DNA of 29,546 nucleotides from Bacillota bacterium (GCA_023391105.1 JAEWBO010000008.1:1-29546), one strand, 5' to 3'. Positions 1-7,275 are shown, counted from the stretch's first letter. Notes: generated by a model from the sequence alone, not told the origin. Numbers and translations: made by a program.

Positions 1-1332
1 CGTGCTGACGCTGCCGATGATCATCAGCGGCACCACGACAACCAGACCCGTGATCACACCCGCCCAGGCTCCCGCTTTGGTCATGCCCTTCCAGCGCACG
101 CCAAGCATGAACGGCGCGAGGAAGCAGCCGGAAAGTGCACCCCACGAGTAACTCATCAGCGTGACAATCGCGGCGGGCTGCAGCAGTGCAATCACGAGCG
201 AAATAATCACAAACACCCCACAAAGTACCCTCATCAGCGTCATCAAGCTCTTATCCTTCATCTTAGGCCGCGCACTCTTCACAAGATCCATGGAAATGGA
301 TGAGGAGGACACGAGCACAAGCGAAGAGAGCGTGGACATTGAAGCGGCAAGCAGCAGCACGAGGATAAGCCCGAGCATCACAGCCGGAAGCGCCGCGTTC
401 ATCACCTGGGGCATCACATAATCCATGTTTTCAGGCGCTTCGGCGAGGTACAGACGACCGAATGTGCCCACGAAGTAAGATGCGCCGCCCACCACCAGCG
501 CAAACAGTGTGGAAATCACCGTGCCTCTCTTTATTGCTTTGTTGTCCTTGATCGCATAAAATTTATGCACCATCTGCGGCAGGCCCCATGTGCCAAGGCT
601 CGTGAGCAGCACAAGCGAAATGAGCATGATGGCATTCTCTGCACTGCCGAACGGCGACGCCAGAGACACATCGATCTCGGCAATTTTCGAAAGCCCCGCA
701 CTGATACCGCCAACCGCTTCGTTGCCGACAACGAACATCATCATAAGCAAAACGCCCACGATCATAATGATGCCCTGAATGAAATCGGTCAGTGCCGTGG
801 CCACATAGCCGCCGGAGAGCAAATACGTTGCGGTGAGCGCTGCCATGCCGACCATACACCACGCGTACGGCAAATGGAAGACGCTTTCAAAGAAATAACC
901 AAGACCCTGATACACACTCGCGCAATACGGCACCAAGAAAACAAAAATAATGAGCGCCGCGGTGATTTTGAGGCTTTTCGAATTGTATCTTTTGAAGAAG
1001 AAATCGGGCATCGTTGAGGCATCCAGCCTGTGCGTGATGCGCCGTGTGGGCTTAGCGAGCAGCTTCCACACTAGGAACGTGCCGATCAGTGCGTTTGCGA
1101 TACCGACCCAAGTAACACTCACGCCTAAGTTCCAGCCGAATTTTCCCGCATAACCCACGAATATAACAGCAGAGAAATACGTGGTACCGTAGGCAAACGC
1201 GGTCATCCAACCGCCTACTTTGCGCCCGCCCAAGAAAAAATCGTCTGTTGTTTTCGTTTTGCGTCTGGCGAAGATGGCGACTGCAATGAGCATCGCCGCA
1301 TAAAGACAAATAATAATGATTTGAGCAGCCAT
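1..1332 (-). CDS. Sodium:solute symporter family transporter, C-terminus off window
   Basis: Sodium-coupled uptake carrier of the SSS (PutP/SglT) family in the cytoplasmic membrane; the substrate cannot be told from sequence. The frame gives 444 residues with no stop before the window edge, where family members run to about 480-550. The N-terminus is a hydrophobic helix followed by the family-typical TTDDFFLGGRKVGGW stretch. The first sodium-binding helix region reads YGTTYFSAVIFVGYAG, and a Ser/Thr-rich helix (AASMSTLSSLVLVSSSS) matches the second sodium-site helix of the family. At least ten hydrophobic segments are visible. ATG 1332-1330 follows an AGGAAGG ribosome site. It is divergent from the GntR operon, with its own promoter. 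The family is sure; amino acid, sugar or vitamin substrates are all possible. Confidence 0.9.
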   Translation of the reverse strand, partial: MAAQIIIICLYAAMLIAVAIFARRKTKTTDDFFLGGRKVGGWMTAFAYGTTYFSAVIFVGYAGKFGWNLGVSVTWVGIANALIGTFLVWKLLAKPTRRITHRLDASTMPDFFFKRYNSKSLKITAALIIFVFLVPYCASVYQGLGYFFESVFHLPYAWCMVGMAALTATYLLSGGYVATALTDFIQGIIMIVGVLLMMMFVVGNEAVGGISAGLSKIAEIDVSLASPFGSAENAIMLISLVLLTSLGTWGLPQMVHKFYAIKDNKAIKRGTVISTLFALVVGGASYFVGTFGRLYLAEAPENMDYVMPQVMNAALPAVMLGLILVLLLAASMSTLSSLVLVSSSSISMDLVKSARPKMKDKSLMTLMRVLCGVFVIISLVIALLQPAAIVTLMSYSWGALSGCFLAPFMLGVRWKGMTKAGAWAGVITGLVVVVPLMIIGSVST

Positions 1333-1410
1333 AATATAACCTTCCTTCCGTACTACTGGCAATTTGGACAACAAAAAAAGCTCTGCCATCCTACAATTCT
1401 ACCTGAAAAT

Positions 1411-1440
1411 ATATTACTACACACGGCCGTGTATATGCAA
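1411..1440 (-). promoter_or_regulatory. Promoter of the sodium:solute symporter with palindrome in spacer
   Basis: On the minus strand, TTGCAT (1440-1435) and TAATAT (1416-1411) are separated by 18 bp. The spacer holds a perfect 12-bp palindrome, ACACGGCCGTGT (1421-1432), placed where a repressor or activator could act. The boxes are moderate matches; the palindrome is exact. No candidate regulator lies next to it other than the divergent GntR, whose own operator is a different sequence. Confidence 0.45.
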
Positions 1441-1461
1441 CTTTTTTTCTATGAAACAGGG

Positions 1462-1504
1462 TTGACATCTCTATTGTAATAGTGTACTATTTTACTAGTA
1501 CACT
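1462..1504 (+). promoter_or_regulatory. Promoter and operator of the GntR-ABC operon
   Basis: TTGACA (1462-1467), 17 bp, TACTAT (1485-1490) forms a strong sigma-A promoter. Overlapping the -10 box is a perfect inverted repeat, AGTGTACTA (1481-1489) and TAGTACACT (1496-1504), with a 6-bp centre. Dyads with AGTGTA and TACACT ends are known for YtrA-type GntR repressors. Its position over the -10 and start site predicts repression by the first gene product. Confidence 0.85.
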
Positions 1505-1519
1505 GAAAAGAGGTGAAAT

Positions 1520-1873
1520 ATGGAATACAACAGCCGATATCCGATCTATTTGCAGGTCATCGATTTAATACAAAAGCAGATGGTACAGGGTGAAATACTG
1601 CCCGGGGAGAAGATGCCTTCCACACGCGCGCTTGCGCTTCAATATGAGGTAAACCCCAATACGACAGCAAGGATATATAAGGAGATGGAAATCATGGGTC
1701 TGTGTTATACCGAACGCGGCCTTGGCACGTTCATGACAAACGATACAAACGTTGTCCAACGCATACGGCGCGAACTTGCTGACAAACTCACGCACGAATT
1801 TGTGCACGAAATGAGCACGCTTGGCTTTTCGCCCGAAGAAATGAAGAAAGCGATTGAGGAGGAATTAAAATGA
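1520..1873 (+). CDS. GntR family regulator, YtrA subfamily
   Basis: Short GntR repressor of 117 residues. The winged helix-turn-helix spans about residues 10-75 (PSTRALALQYEVNPNTTARI is the recognition helix region) and is followed by only about 40 residues of helix, the small dimerisation tail that defines the YtrA subfamily. No ligand-binding domain is present, as usual for this group. ATG 1520 follows AGAGGTG. The stop overlaps the start of the ABC ATPase (ATGA), so the genes are translationally coupled. A perfect dyad over its promoter makes autorepression likely. In Bacillus, YtrA-type operons respond to envelope stress and cell-wall antibiotics; the same trigger here is inference. Confidence 0.93.
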   Translation: MEYNSRYPIYLQVIDLIQKQMVQGEILPGEKMPSTRALALQYEVNPNTTARIYKEMEIMGLCYTERGLGTFMTNDTNVVQRIRRELADKLTHEFVHEMSTLGFSPEEMKKAIEEELK

Positions 1874-2562
1874 ATCTCAAAGCAATTAATCTGACAAAAA
1901 AATACTCAGCGACAACAGCTGTCGATTCGGCCACCGTCACGCTTGAGCCCGGGCGCATTTACGGGCTGCTGGGCCCAAACGGCAGCGGCAAATCAACCTT
2001 TATGAAGCTCGCCGCAGGGCTTGTACACCCCACATCCGGAGAAATCCGCATCATGGATCAGCGCATAAGCGAACAGTCCCGCGCTCATGTGGTGTATATG
2101 CCGACCGAAGCCTATTTTTACAGCTTCATGACAATTCGGCAGGTCGGCGTCTTCCATGCCGATTTCTACGCGGATTTTTCCGCCGACACCTACAAAAAAC
2201 TGGTCACGAGTATGGGGCTTCACATGGACATGAAGGTATCATCTCTTTCATCCGGCATGTCCGCCAAATTAAAGCTGGCGGCCGCCGCCGCACGCAACGC
2301 ACAGATCATCATGCTTGATGAACCGCTCAACGGCATCGATCTCATCGCGAGAGATGTGATTTTGTCTACCATTATCGAGATTGCCGGCGAAGATAATACG
2401 ATACTCTTATCCAGCCATCTGATCGACGTGATGGAAAACATACTCGATGAGGTCATATTCATCAAGCAGGGACGTATCGCCATGCAGGGCAATGCCGAGG
2501 CGCTACGCGGCGAACACGGCAAATCAATCGTGGATATTTATAAGGAGGTTTTCGCATCATGA
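1870..2562 (+). CDS. ABC transporter ATP-binding protein (YtrB-like)
   Basis: Cytoplasmic ATPase subunit of an ABC-2 type transporter, 230 residues. Walker A GPNGSGKST is at 35-43, Walker B IIMLDE at 146-151, and the switch histidine in SSH at 181-183. The signature motif is degenerate: LSSGM at about 126-130 instead of LSGGQ, and the Q-loop position reads MPTE, so the usual glutamine is missing. Such drift is common in single-substrate ABC-2 systems linked to YtrA-type regulators. It overlaps both neighbours by 4 bp in a tight operon with the permease. The substrate is unknown; export of, or protection from, a membrane-active compound is plausible. Confidence 0.92.
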   Translation: MNLKAINLTKKYSATTAVDSATVTLEPGRIYGLLGPNGSGKSTFMKLAAGLVHPTSGEIRIMDQRISEQSRAHVVYMPTEAYFYSFMTIRQVGVFHADFYADFSADTYKKLVTSMGLHMDMKVSSLSSGMSAKLKLAAAAARNAQIIMLDEPLNGIDLIARDVILSTIIEIAGEDNTILLSSHLIDVMENILDEVIFIKQGRIAMQGNAEALRGEHGKSIVDIYKEVFAS

Positions 2563-3344
2563 TGAAGCTAATGAAATATGAACTGCTGCGCCGCAAGCAG
2601 CTGCTGCTTGGCGCGTTGCTGACAATACTGGTGATTGAAGGCATCACGGTTTATGCCATTTACCGGGGCGGTAACTGGAATGTGCTGGCCATTATATTGA
2701 CGTTTCTGATGGCTATCGGCGCTTTGCTGCTTCCTTTACTCAACTCTGTCACCAAGCTGTACGCCGATTTTAAACAAAAACAGGGCTATATGCTGTTTTT
2801 AACGCCGCAAAGCGGATATAAAATACTTTGGACGAAAACACTTTATGGCGCAATGGAAACGCTGGCAGCGATTTTGCTGGTCGTGGGATGCCTTTTCTTA
2901 AGCGGATATGCCGCCGATCAGTTTCAGGACGGGGTCATAAGCAATATGCTCGCGTCCATGCAGCAGGAAATGGGCAGCTTGTCTATTGGCATCGCCGGGG
3001 TTGTCTATGTTTTGCTTATCGCGCTGCAAATGCTCGCTCAGCTGTCGATTGCGATGCTCGCTGTAACCGTCAGCCGTTCCATCATGCCGGCCACGAATTA
3101 CGGCTGGCTCATCGCGCTGCTGATGTATTTCGCATTTGCAATCGGCGTGAATCTCGTCAACGGTATTCTGTTGCTGGCGTTTGGCCTGATCGGAGACATT
3201 ACGAGCAGCCTTCAAAGCGGCGTGACGAATGCTGGCAGCATGATAACCAAGTACTTTATAATAGGTGCTGTCACCTATACGGCGTGGTTTGCTGGATGCA
3301 CAATGCTATCCGGACGTCTTGCAAGCAAAAACGTCGATCTATAA
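2559..3344 (+). CDS. ABC-2 type permease of the GntR operon
   Basis: Integral membrane protein of 261 residues with about six hydrophobic segments, at about 16-36, 43-65, 98-118, 145-170, 180-210 and 230-250. It begins with a short basic cytoplasmic end (MMKLMKYELLRRKQ), typical of ABC-2 permeases. ATG 2559 overlaps the stop of the ATPase, and GGAGG lies just upstream inside that gene. It should form the membrane channel with the preceding ATPase, probably as a homodimer because no second permease is present. No sequence feature gives the substrate. Confidence 0.88.
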   Translation: MMKLMKYELLRRKQLLLGALLTILVIEGITVYAIYRGGNWNVLAIILTFLMAIGALLLPLLNSVTKLYADFKQKQGYMLFLTPQSGYKILWTKTLYGAMETLAAILLVVGCLFLSGYAADQFQDGVISNMLASMQQEMGSLSIGIAGVVYVLLIALQMLAQLSIAMLAVTVSRSIMPATNYGWLIALLMYFAFAIGVNLVNGILLLAFGLIGDITSSLQSGVTNAGSMITKYFIIGAVTYTAWFAGCTMLSGRLASKNVDL

Positions 3345-3356
3345 AAGGTGATGACT

Positions 3357-3725
3357 ATGAAAACAAAGCTGATTTTGATACTCTCCGCCATTTTAATGCT
3401 GGCTGTGCTGCTATGCGGGTGCACGATCACCAGCGGAGTGTTTATGGACATGAGCCACAGTTCATCGGACACATCGCTAAGCGCAAGTTATTTGAAATTT
3501 GACGGTTCGATAGCCAAGCGTGTGTCGCTTAAAGCTGATGACGAGGTGCATTTTAGCTATCAAGGCGATGACGGACTTACGGCCGCCGTCAAGCAAGGAA
3601 GCGACGTGATAACCGACATCACAGACACCGGTGAATTCATCGTTCCTGCCGATGGCACTTACGATTTCACGATAAAGGGAAGCGCTGAAAACGGCGCCTT
3701 CTCCCTCTCATGGTCAATCGAATAA
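3357..3725 (+). CDS. Small lipoprotein of the GntR-ABC operon
   Basis: Hypothetical lipoprotein of 122 residues. The start at ATG 3357 is chosen because AAAAGGTG ends 6 bp upstream; GTG 3348 and ATG 3351 lie inside that ribosome site. Residues 1-22 are a signal peptide ending in a lipobox-like LCGC, predicting lipidation of Cys22 and attachment to the outer face of the membrane. The mature part is polar, and its C-terminal half (PADGTYDFTIKGSAENGAF) looks like an extracellular beta-sandwich module. It is the last gene of the operon, 12 bp after the permease. It may be an accessory or sensing subunit of the transporter; this is inference. Confidence 0.8.
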   Translation: MKTKLILILSAILMLAVLLCGCTITSGVFMDMSHSSSDTSLSASYLKFDGSIAKRVSLKADDEVHFSYQGDDGLTAAVKQGSDVITDITDTGEFIVPADGTYDFTIKGSAENGAFSLSWSIE

Positions 3726-3727
3726 AC

Positions 3728-4501
3728 TTACACTGAAAGCAGCGCCTTTAAATCATCAAGGCGCTCTTTTGCTGCATCCTCACCCGTTTGAAGCATGTTT
3801 TCAATGCTCTTGAAGCTATGACGCGCATACCCATCAAGATCGGGACGCAGCATAAGGTCTGCATATCGCTCACAGATAACGCTGTTGATATTGGTGCTCA
3901 AATTGTACGCCGTCAGGAACACATCAATACGCTTTAAGCTCTCAGTGCCGCGGCTCCTGTCGGCATTTAAGTTGATGCCCACCACGGTATCCGCGCCCAT
4001 GTCCCGAAGCTCGCGCGTGGGAATACTGCGCAGCGTACCGCCGTCTATATAAACCTTATCGCCGATGCACACCGGCTGAAACACACCCGGCACAGCGCAG
4101 CTGGCCGACAGCGCCTTGGACACGCCGCCTTGGCAGAGCGTATCCAGCGTTCCCTGCTTTAAATCCACCGCGACGGCACAGAACGGCCGGTGCAGGTCGT
4201 CAAACGTCATATCCTTTAAGAAACAGTCCGCAAGGCGTTCGATGATTTCGGGGCTCATATAGGAGATCAGATGCGGTCTCTTGGGCAGTATGTTTTTATC
4301 ACGCAGATTCAGCACAAAGTCGTAAAGCTGCTCCCAGGGAATATCCGCCGCGTACAGCGCGCCCGCGATAGCGCCCGCCGAATTGCCCGCCACCATATCA
4401 AACGATATGTTGTTTTCCTGAAATACACGTATCGCGCCCAGATGCGCGATACCACGCGTTCCGCCGCCGCCGAACGCAATGCCGGTTTTTTTTGCCTCCA
4501 T
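3728..4501 (-). CDS. Patatin-like phospholipase family protein
   Basis: Ser-Asp dyad lipid acyl hydrolase of the bacterial patatin (RssA/YchK-like) group, 257 residues. The oxyanion-hole loop GGGGTRG is at 11-17, the nucleophile elbow GNSAG at 38-42 with Ser40, and the catalytic Asp at about 152 in the DGG motif, so all active-site residues are present. There is no signal peptide, so it should act in the cytoplasm or at the inner membrane face on phospholipid or lysophospholipid; the true substrate is unknown. ATG 4501 follows a GGAGG-like site. It is monocistronic and convergent with the ABC operon. Confidence 0.93.
   Translation of the reverse strand: MEAKKTGIAFGGGGTRGIAHLGAIRVFQENNISFDMVAGNSAGAIAGALYAADIPWEQLYDFVLNLRDKNILPKRPHLISYMSPEIIERLADCFLKDMTFDDLHRPFCAVAVDLKQGTLDTLCQGGVSKALSASCAVPGVFQPVCIGDKVYIDGGTLRSIPTRELRDMGADTVVGINLNADRSRGTESLKRIDVFLTAYNLSTNINSVICERYADLMLRPDLDGYARHSFKSIENMLQTGEDAAKERLDDLKALLSV
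3741..3770 (+). terminator. Intrinsic terminator of the GntR-ABC operon
   Basis: AGCGCCTT (3741-3748) and AAGGCGCT (3758-3765) form an 8-bp stem with a 9-nt loop, followed by CTTTT. It ends the plus-strand operon but lies wholly inside the 3' coding end of the convergent patatin gene, whose stop is only 2 bp from the lipoprotein stop. Confidence 0.65.
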
Positions 4502-4561
4502 AACAAGCGCCTCCTAGCCGCACCAAAAAACAATGCTTTTGGGGACCCTGTAATAAAATGT

Positions 4562-4590
4562 CGATAATTATCGCCAGTACTTACATTATA
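4562..4590 (-). promoter_or_regulatory. -10 box and palindrome upstream of the patatin gene
   Basis: A minus-strand TATAAT (4590-4585) lies about 85 bp before the patatin start; no good -35 box is seen 17 bp upstream. Just downstream, near the expected transcription start, is a perfect 12-bp palindrome CGATAATTATCG (4562-4573). This is a good place for a repressor site. The GATAAT/ATTATC arms recall half of a Fur box, but one short palindrome is not enough to assign Fur. Confidence 0.4.
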
Positions 4591-4650
4591 CTCGTGTTAT
4601 GGCAAAAGTAGTATCTTTTCTGGAACTTTTCATTAACAACTGCGTCTATA

Positions 4651-4659
4651 TGTTATAAT
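4651..4659 (+). promoter_or_regulatory. Extended -10 promoter of the serpin gene
   Basis: TGTTATAAT is a perfect extended -10 element (TG-N-TATAAT) about 29 bp before the serpin start. No good -35 is seen at 16-18 bp, which is tolerated with an extended -10. Confidence 0.6.
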
Positions 4660-4687
4660 CATCACAACAAGTTTGGAGGAGACAACT

Positions 4688-5935
4688 ATGAAAAAACTCA
4701 TAATGATATTGCTCGCTGCAGCGATGATGCTTGGCGGCTGCACAGCACAGGGAACTAAGTCTCCCGCTAGCCAAGCCGAAAACCATCGCGCGGCACTTGC
4801 GCAGCAGAGCATCGCGCCTCTGAATTCAAGCTTTGTCAGCGCGGTCAATGGATTCGGGCTGGACGCCGCGAAGCGTCTTTATAATGCCGAAGAAAATCTC
4901 GCGCTGTCGCCCGCAAGCATAGAGCTTGCGCTCTGCATGACGCGCACAGGAGCCGGAGGAGACACAGCGAATGAAATGGCGCAAACGCTGGGCGTTTCAG
5001 ATCTTAGCGACAGCGAGATCATTGAGGCGTGCAAGTCACTGATGTGGCGCGCCAACACAGGCGGCATGGAAGCGGCCAACGCCATCTGGCTCAGCGATGC
5101 ATACACCTTCAAGGACGACTTTGTGAGCACCTGCACGGGTGACTTCTTCGCTGACGCGTTTCCGCTTACAATCCCCGGTGCTAAGGATGCGATCAACGAA
5201 TGGGCTGACGAAAAAACACACGGGCGCATCAAGGATATCATTGCACAAGAGCTGCCCGAAGAAACGCGCATCGTGCTTGCCAACGCGCTCTACTACCTCG
5301 GCGAATGGGAATTGCCTTTCGAGGCCAATGATACATGGGATGACGAATTTGCCGCGCCGTCCGGCAGCGTCACCGCCGCGTTTATGCACAGTAACTGGTC
5401 AGTGCCTTATTATAAGAACGATGTTTTTTCCATGATCACGCTGAATTTCAAAAGCAAAGATGACGAAGGAAAATACGCAATGGCATTTTTGTTGCCCACC
5501 GAGGGAACTAGCGTCAATGATATGCTTCAAAGCCTCGATGCCGATACATTTTCGAATGCGCTCAAGGCTGATAAGCAGGAGGTGTGGATCAAGCTGCCCA
5601 AGTTCGAGTTCTCGTATTTCAGCAAGCTCAAGGATACGCTTGCCGCCATGGGTATGCAAAAAGCGCTAAGTCCCGATGAAGCTGACTTTTCACGAATGAC
5701 GAACGAAGAAAACATGATTTATATCGACGAAGTGCTGCACAAGTGCTACATCCGTGTGGATGAGCTGGGCGCCGAAGCCGCGGCAGTGACCGCAGTGATG
5801 ATGGCAGGCGCAGCGATGCCCAAAGATGAACCGCCCAAATTCTACGCCGATCGTCCCTTCGTATTCGCGATCTATTCGCAGGAGGACGGTGCCATCGCGT
5901 TCTTAGGTGCTGTCAACGACCCGACAAAAGATTAA
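4688..5935 (+). CDS. Lipoprotein serpin (serine protease inhibitor)
   Basis: Membrane-anchored serpin of 415 residues. ATG 4688 is chosen because GGAGGA lies 7 bp upstream. Residues 1-18 are a signal peptide ending in the lipobox LGGC, so Cys18 should be lipidated and the inhibitor displayed outside the cell. Serpin landmarks appear in order: NLALSPASIELALCM near the N-terminus, ANALYYLGEWELPF (strand 3A), an inhibitory-type hinge GAEAAAVTA, and the C-terminal signature ADRPFVFAI. The small hinge residues allow loop insertion, so it should be inhibitory. The scissile region is rich in Ala, Met and Gly, which suggests elastase- or subtilisin-like targets. Gut bacterial serpins are known to block host neutrophil proteases; the target here is inference. 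Single gene with its own promoter and terminator. Confidence 0.93.
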   Translation: MKKLIMILLAAAMMLGGCTAQGTKSPASQAENHRAALAQQSIAPLNSSFVSAVNGFGLDAAKRLYNAEENLALSPASIELALCMTRTGAGGDTANEMAQTLGVSDLSDSEIIEACKSLMWRANTGGMEAANAIWLSDAYTFKDDFVSTCTGDFFADAFPLTIPGAKDAINEWADEKTHGRIKDIIAQELPEETRIVLANALYYLGEWELPFEANDTWDDEFAAPSGSVTAAFMHSNWSVPYYKNDVFSMITLNFKSKDDEGKYAMAFLLPTEGTSVNDMLQSLDADTFSNALKADKQEVWIKLPKFEFSYFSKLKDTLAAMGMQKALSPDEADFSRMTNEENMIYIDEVLHKCYIRVDELGAEAAAVTAVMMAGAAMPKDEPPKFYADRPFVFAIYSQEDGAIAFLGAVNDPTKD

Positions 5936-5950
5936 AAGATATGAATATAA

Positions 5951-5991
5951 AAAATCGCCTTTGCAAGCTGACTGCATAGGCGATTTTTGTT
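5951..5991. terminator. Bidirectional terminator between serpin and ACT gene
   Basis: AAAATCGCCT (5951-5960) and AGGCGATTTT (5978-5987) form a perfect 10-bp stem with A-rich and T-rich flanks. It can therefore end the serpin transcript on plus and the ACT-domain transcript on minus. Confidence 0.88.
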
Positions 5992-5998
5992 TCTTGAA

Positions 5999-6268
5999 TT
6001 ACAGCCTGTGCATCGCGTCGAAGATTTCTTCGCGCATGATGCGGATATCCATGCAGATGGATTTCGCTGTTTCGCTGATGCTGTCGCTTAGCTCGCCAAA
6101 AGGCACGCCGCAGTTGTCCAAATCCACAAGCATGATCATCGCAAAATAGTCCTGAAGCACCGTCTGGCTGATATCGAGTATGTTGACGCCGTATTCGCTA
6201 AGCGCCGCCGACACGCGCGCGATAATGCCTGTTTTGTCTTTTCCCGTTACTGTTACGATTGCTCTCAT
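5999..6268 (-). CDS. ACT domain protein (UPF0237 family)
   Basis: Stand-alone ACT domain protein of 89 residues. The sequence begins with the typical beta strand and turn (AIVTVTGKDKTGIIARVSAA), followed by the second helix-strand repeat. ACT domains bind amino acids or other small ligands and this family has only the regulatory module, with no enzyme attached. In many Clostridia the partner is a UPF0210/DUF711 protein encoded next door; none is seen here. ATG 6268 follows AGGAG by 9 bp. It is last in a minus-strand group after UPF0316 and a broken small frame. Its ligand is unknown. Confidence 0.9.
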   Translation of the reverse strand: MRAIVTVTGKDKTGIIARVSAALSEYGVNILDISQTVLQDYFAMIMLVDLDNCGVPFGELSDSISETAKSICMDIRIMREEIFDAMHRL

Positions 6269-6286
6269 TGATTTATATCTCCTGCC

Positions 6287-6421
6287 CTATGGGCGTTTAA
6301 TCAGTTCATTTTTAATGTATGGACGCGCCGCGTTATCGCTGGCGGCAAACCCAAGCGCTTCCTGCGCTTTTCTCATATAGCTATCGTCTTAGTCGACCGA
6401 TACAAAAACGCAGATGCTCAT
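6287..6421 (-). pseudogene. Small open frame interrupted by in-frame TAA
   Basis: Its ATG at 6421-6419 overlaps the stop of UPF0316 as ATGA. The frame runs ten codons to TAA (6391-6389), then continues in the same frame for a further 33 codons to TAG (6289-6287). An ATG at 6376 lies inside the second part, which reads as normal protein (ALGFAASDNAARPYIKNELI). I recognise no family. It may be a conserved small protein broken by a nonsense mutation, or the second part may start on its own at 6376 as a 29-residue peptide with no clear ribosome site. Confidence 0.35.
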
Positions 6422-6951
6422 TTCTTTATAAAGCCTCCGTTGATCACGCGCACGTCGTTCACCGTGATCACAGCACTATCCAGTTTGGATTTAATCATAG
6501 ACATTGCCGCCGGAATACGTTTTCTTTTCAAATGCAGCAGCAGAATTTCTCTTTGTCCGGACTTGCCTTCTCCCTCCATTATGGTCACGCCAAAGCCGTT
6601 GTCGCGCAGCTCCTTCACAACGCTGTCCGCAGATTCGTCCTTGTTGATAATAACCTGTATAGAGCAAAGGCCGAACGCAAGCTTACCTTCCAGCCATGAG
6701 CCCACGTAATTACCCAGCGCGAACGCAATGGCGAATATGACGCAGCGGATGATGTCTTCCTGAAAGCCGACGAGCACCGTACCCGTCACAACGATCCACA
6801 GTGATATCTCGAAGAACCCCGTGACCGCCCCTTTGACGCGCTCACCTCTGTTGATAAGCACAAGACGCACCGTGGATACGGCCACTTCAAGGATTTTGCC
6901 GAAGAAAATAAACAGATACAACCAAATACTTGGGTGCTTTAAAAACTCCAT
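6418..6951 (-). CDS. UPF0316 membrane protein (DUF2179 C-terminal domain)
   Basis: Membrane protein of 177 residues of the UPF0316 family. The N-terminal half has three hydrophobic helices (about 10-28, 42-62 and 67-87), and the C-terminal half (about 95-170) is a soluble DUF2179-type alpha/beta domain (VIINKDESADSVVKELRDNG). The biochemical role is not known; the domain order is complete and the length usual for the family. ATG 6951 follows AAAGGAG. It is the first gene of a minus-strand transcript that also covers a small broken frame and the ACT protein. Confidence 0.9.
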   Translation of the reverse strand: MEFLKHPSIWLYLFIFFGKILEVAVSTVRLVLINRGERVKGAVTGFFEISLWIVVTGTVLVGFQEDIIRCVIFAIAFALGNYVGSWLEGKLAFGLCSIQVIINKDESADSVVKELRDNGFGVTIMEGEGKSGQREILLLHLKRKRIPAAMSMIKSKLDSAVITVNDVRVINGGFIKK

Positions 6952-6977
6952 TGTTCAAACTCCTTTGTTTGGCAGTC

Positions 6978-7006
6978 ATTATACACTGTCGCTTAGTCGA
7001 GTTCAA
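6978..7006 (-). promoter_or_regulatory. Sigma-A promoter of the UPF0316 transcript
   Basis: On the minus strand, TTGAAC (7006-7001), exactly 17 bp, TATAAT (6983-6978). The start site would fall about 20 bp before the ATG at 6951. Confidence 0.8.
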
Positions 7007-7082
7007 CCCTTCATTCTCTTATATGGCATAAACTACAATTTGTGTTTGTTAAATCCTGCATTATCCTTGTTTCGTTATTATC

Positions 7083-7236
7083 GGACAAAAGAGGGTTTAA
7101 GCTTATGAAGAACACATTTGCTTTTATACCTCGGTACGCGACAAAGGGATTAAAGGGGAATAATCGAGATGAACAGTCCATTTTTCGGGACATCCCGAAT
7201 GTTAGTATTCCTTTAAAGACCCCTGTTTTTGTGTCC
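7083..7236 (+). ncRNA. Candidate structured small RNA, family not recognised
   Basis: A non-coding stretch of about 154 nt closed by a long imperfect helix: GGACA (7083-7087) with TGTCC (7232-7236), an A-run with a U-run, then AGGG (7092-7095) with CCCT (7221-7224). Inside are a hairpin AAGCTTATG/CATTTGCTT (7099-7107 with 7115-7123) with a U-U internal loop, a helix TTAAAGG..AATA with TATTCCTTTAA (about 7151-7163 with 7206-7216), and a tight hairpin TTCGGG/CCCGAA (about 7184-7199). An intrinsic terminator follows at once. Size and end-to-end pairing recall 6S RNA, but its central bubble is not clear. A ligand-sensing leader for the HD gene is the alternative. No strong promoter is seen upstream; TATTAT at 7076-7081 is the best -10. 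Confidence 0.4.
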
Positions 7237-7238
7237 CT

Positions 7239-7275
7239 GGCGCGAAGAATAGATGCTTCGCGCCTTATTTTCTTT
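7239..7275 (+). terminator. Intrinsic terminator after the candidate small RNA
   Basis: GGCGCGAAG (7239-7247) and CTTCGCGCC (7256-7264) form a perfect 9-bp stem with an 8-nt loop, followed by TTATTTTCTTT. No plus-strand coding gene ends here, so the terminated transcript must be the upstream non-coding element or an attenuated leader of the HD gene. Confidence 0.85.

Noticed and set aside
2828..3502. 224-residue frame inside the ABC permease
   Set aside because: Same strand, different frame, Arg/His/Cys-rich translation with no hydrophobic pattern; the permease frame is clearly coding.
7083..7236. Firm assignment of the structured RNA as 6S RNA
   Set aside because: Length and closing helix fit, but the open central bubble that mimics a promoter could not be placed.
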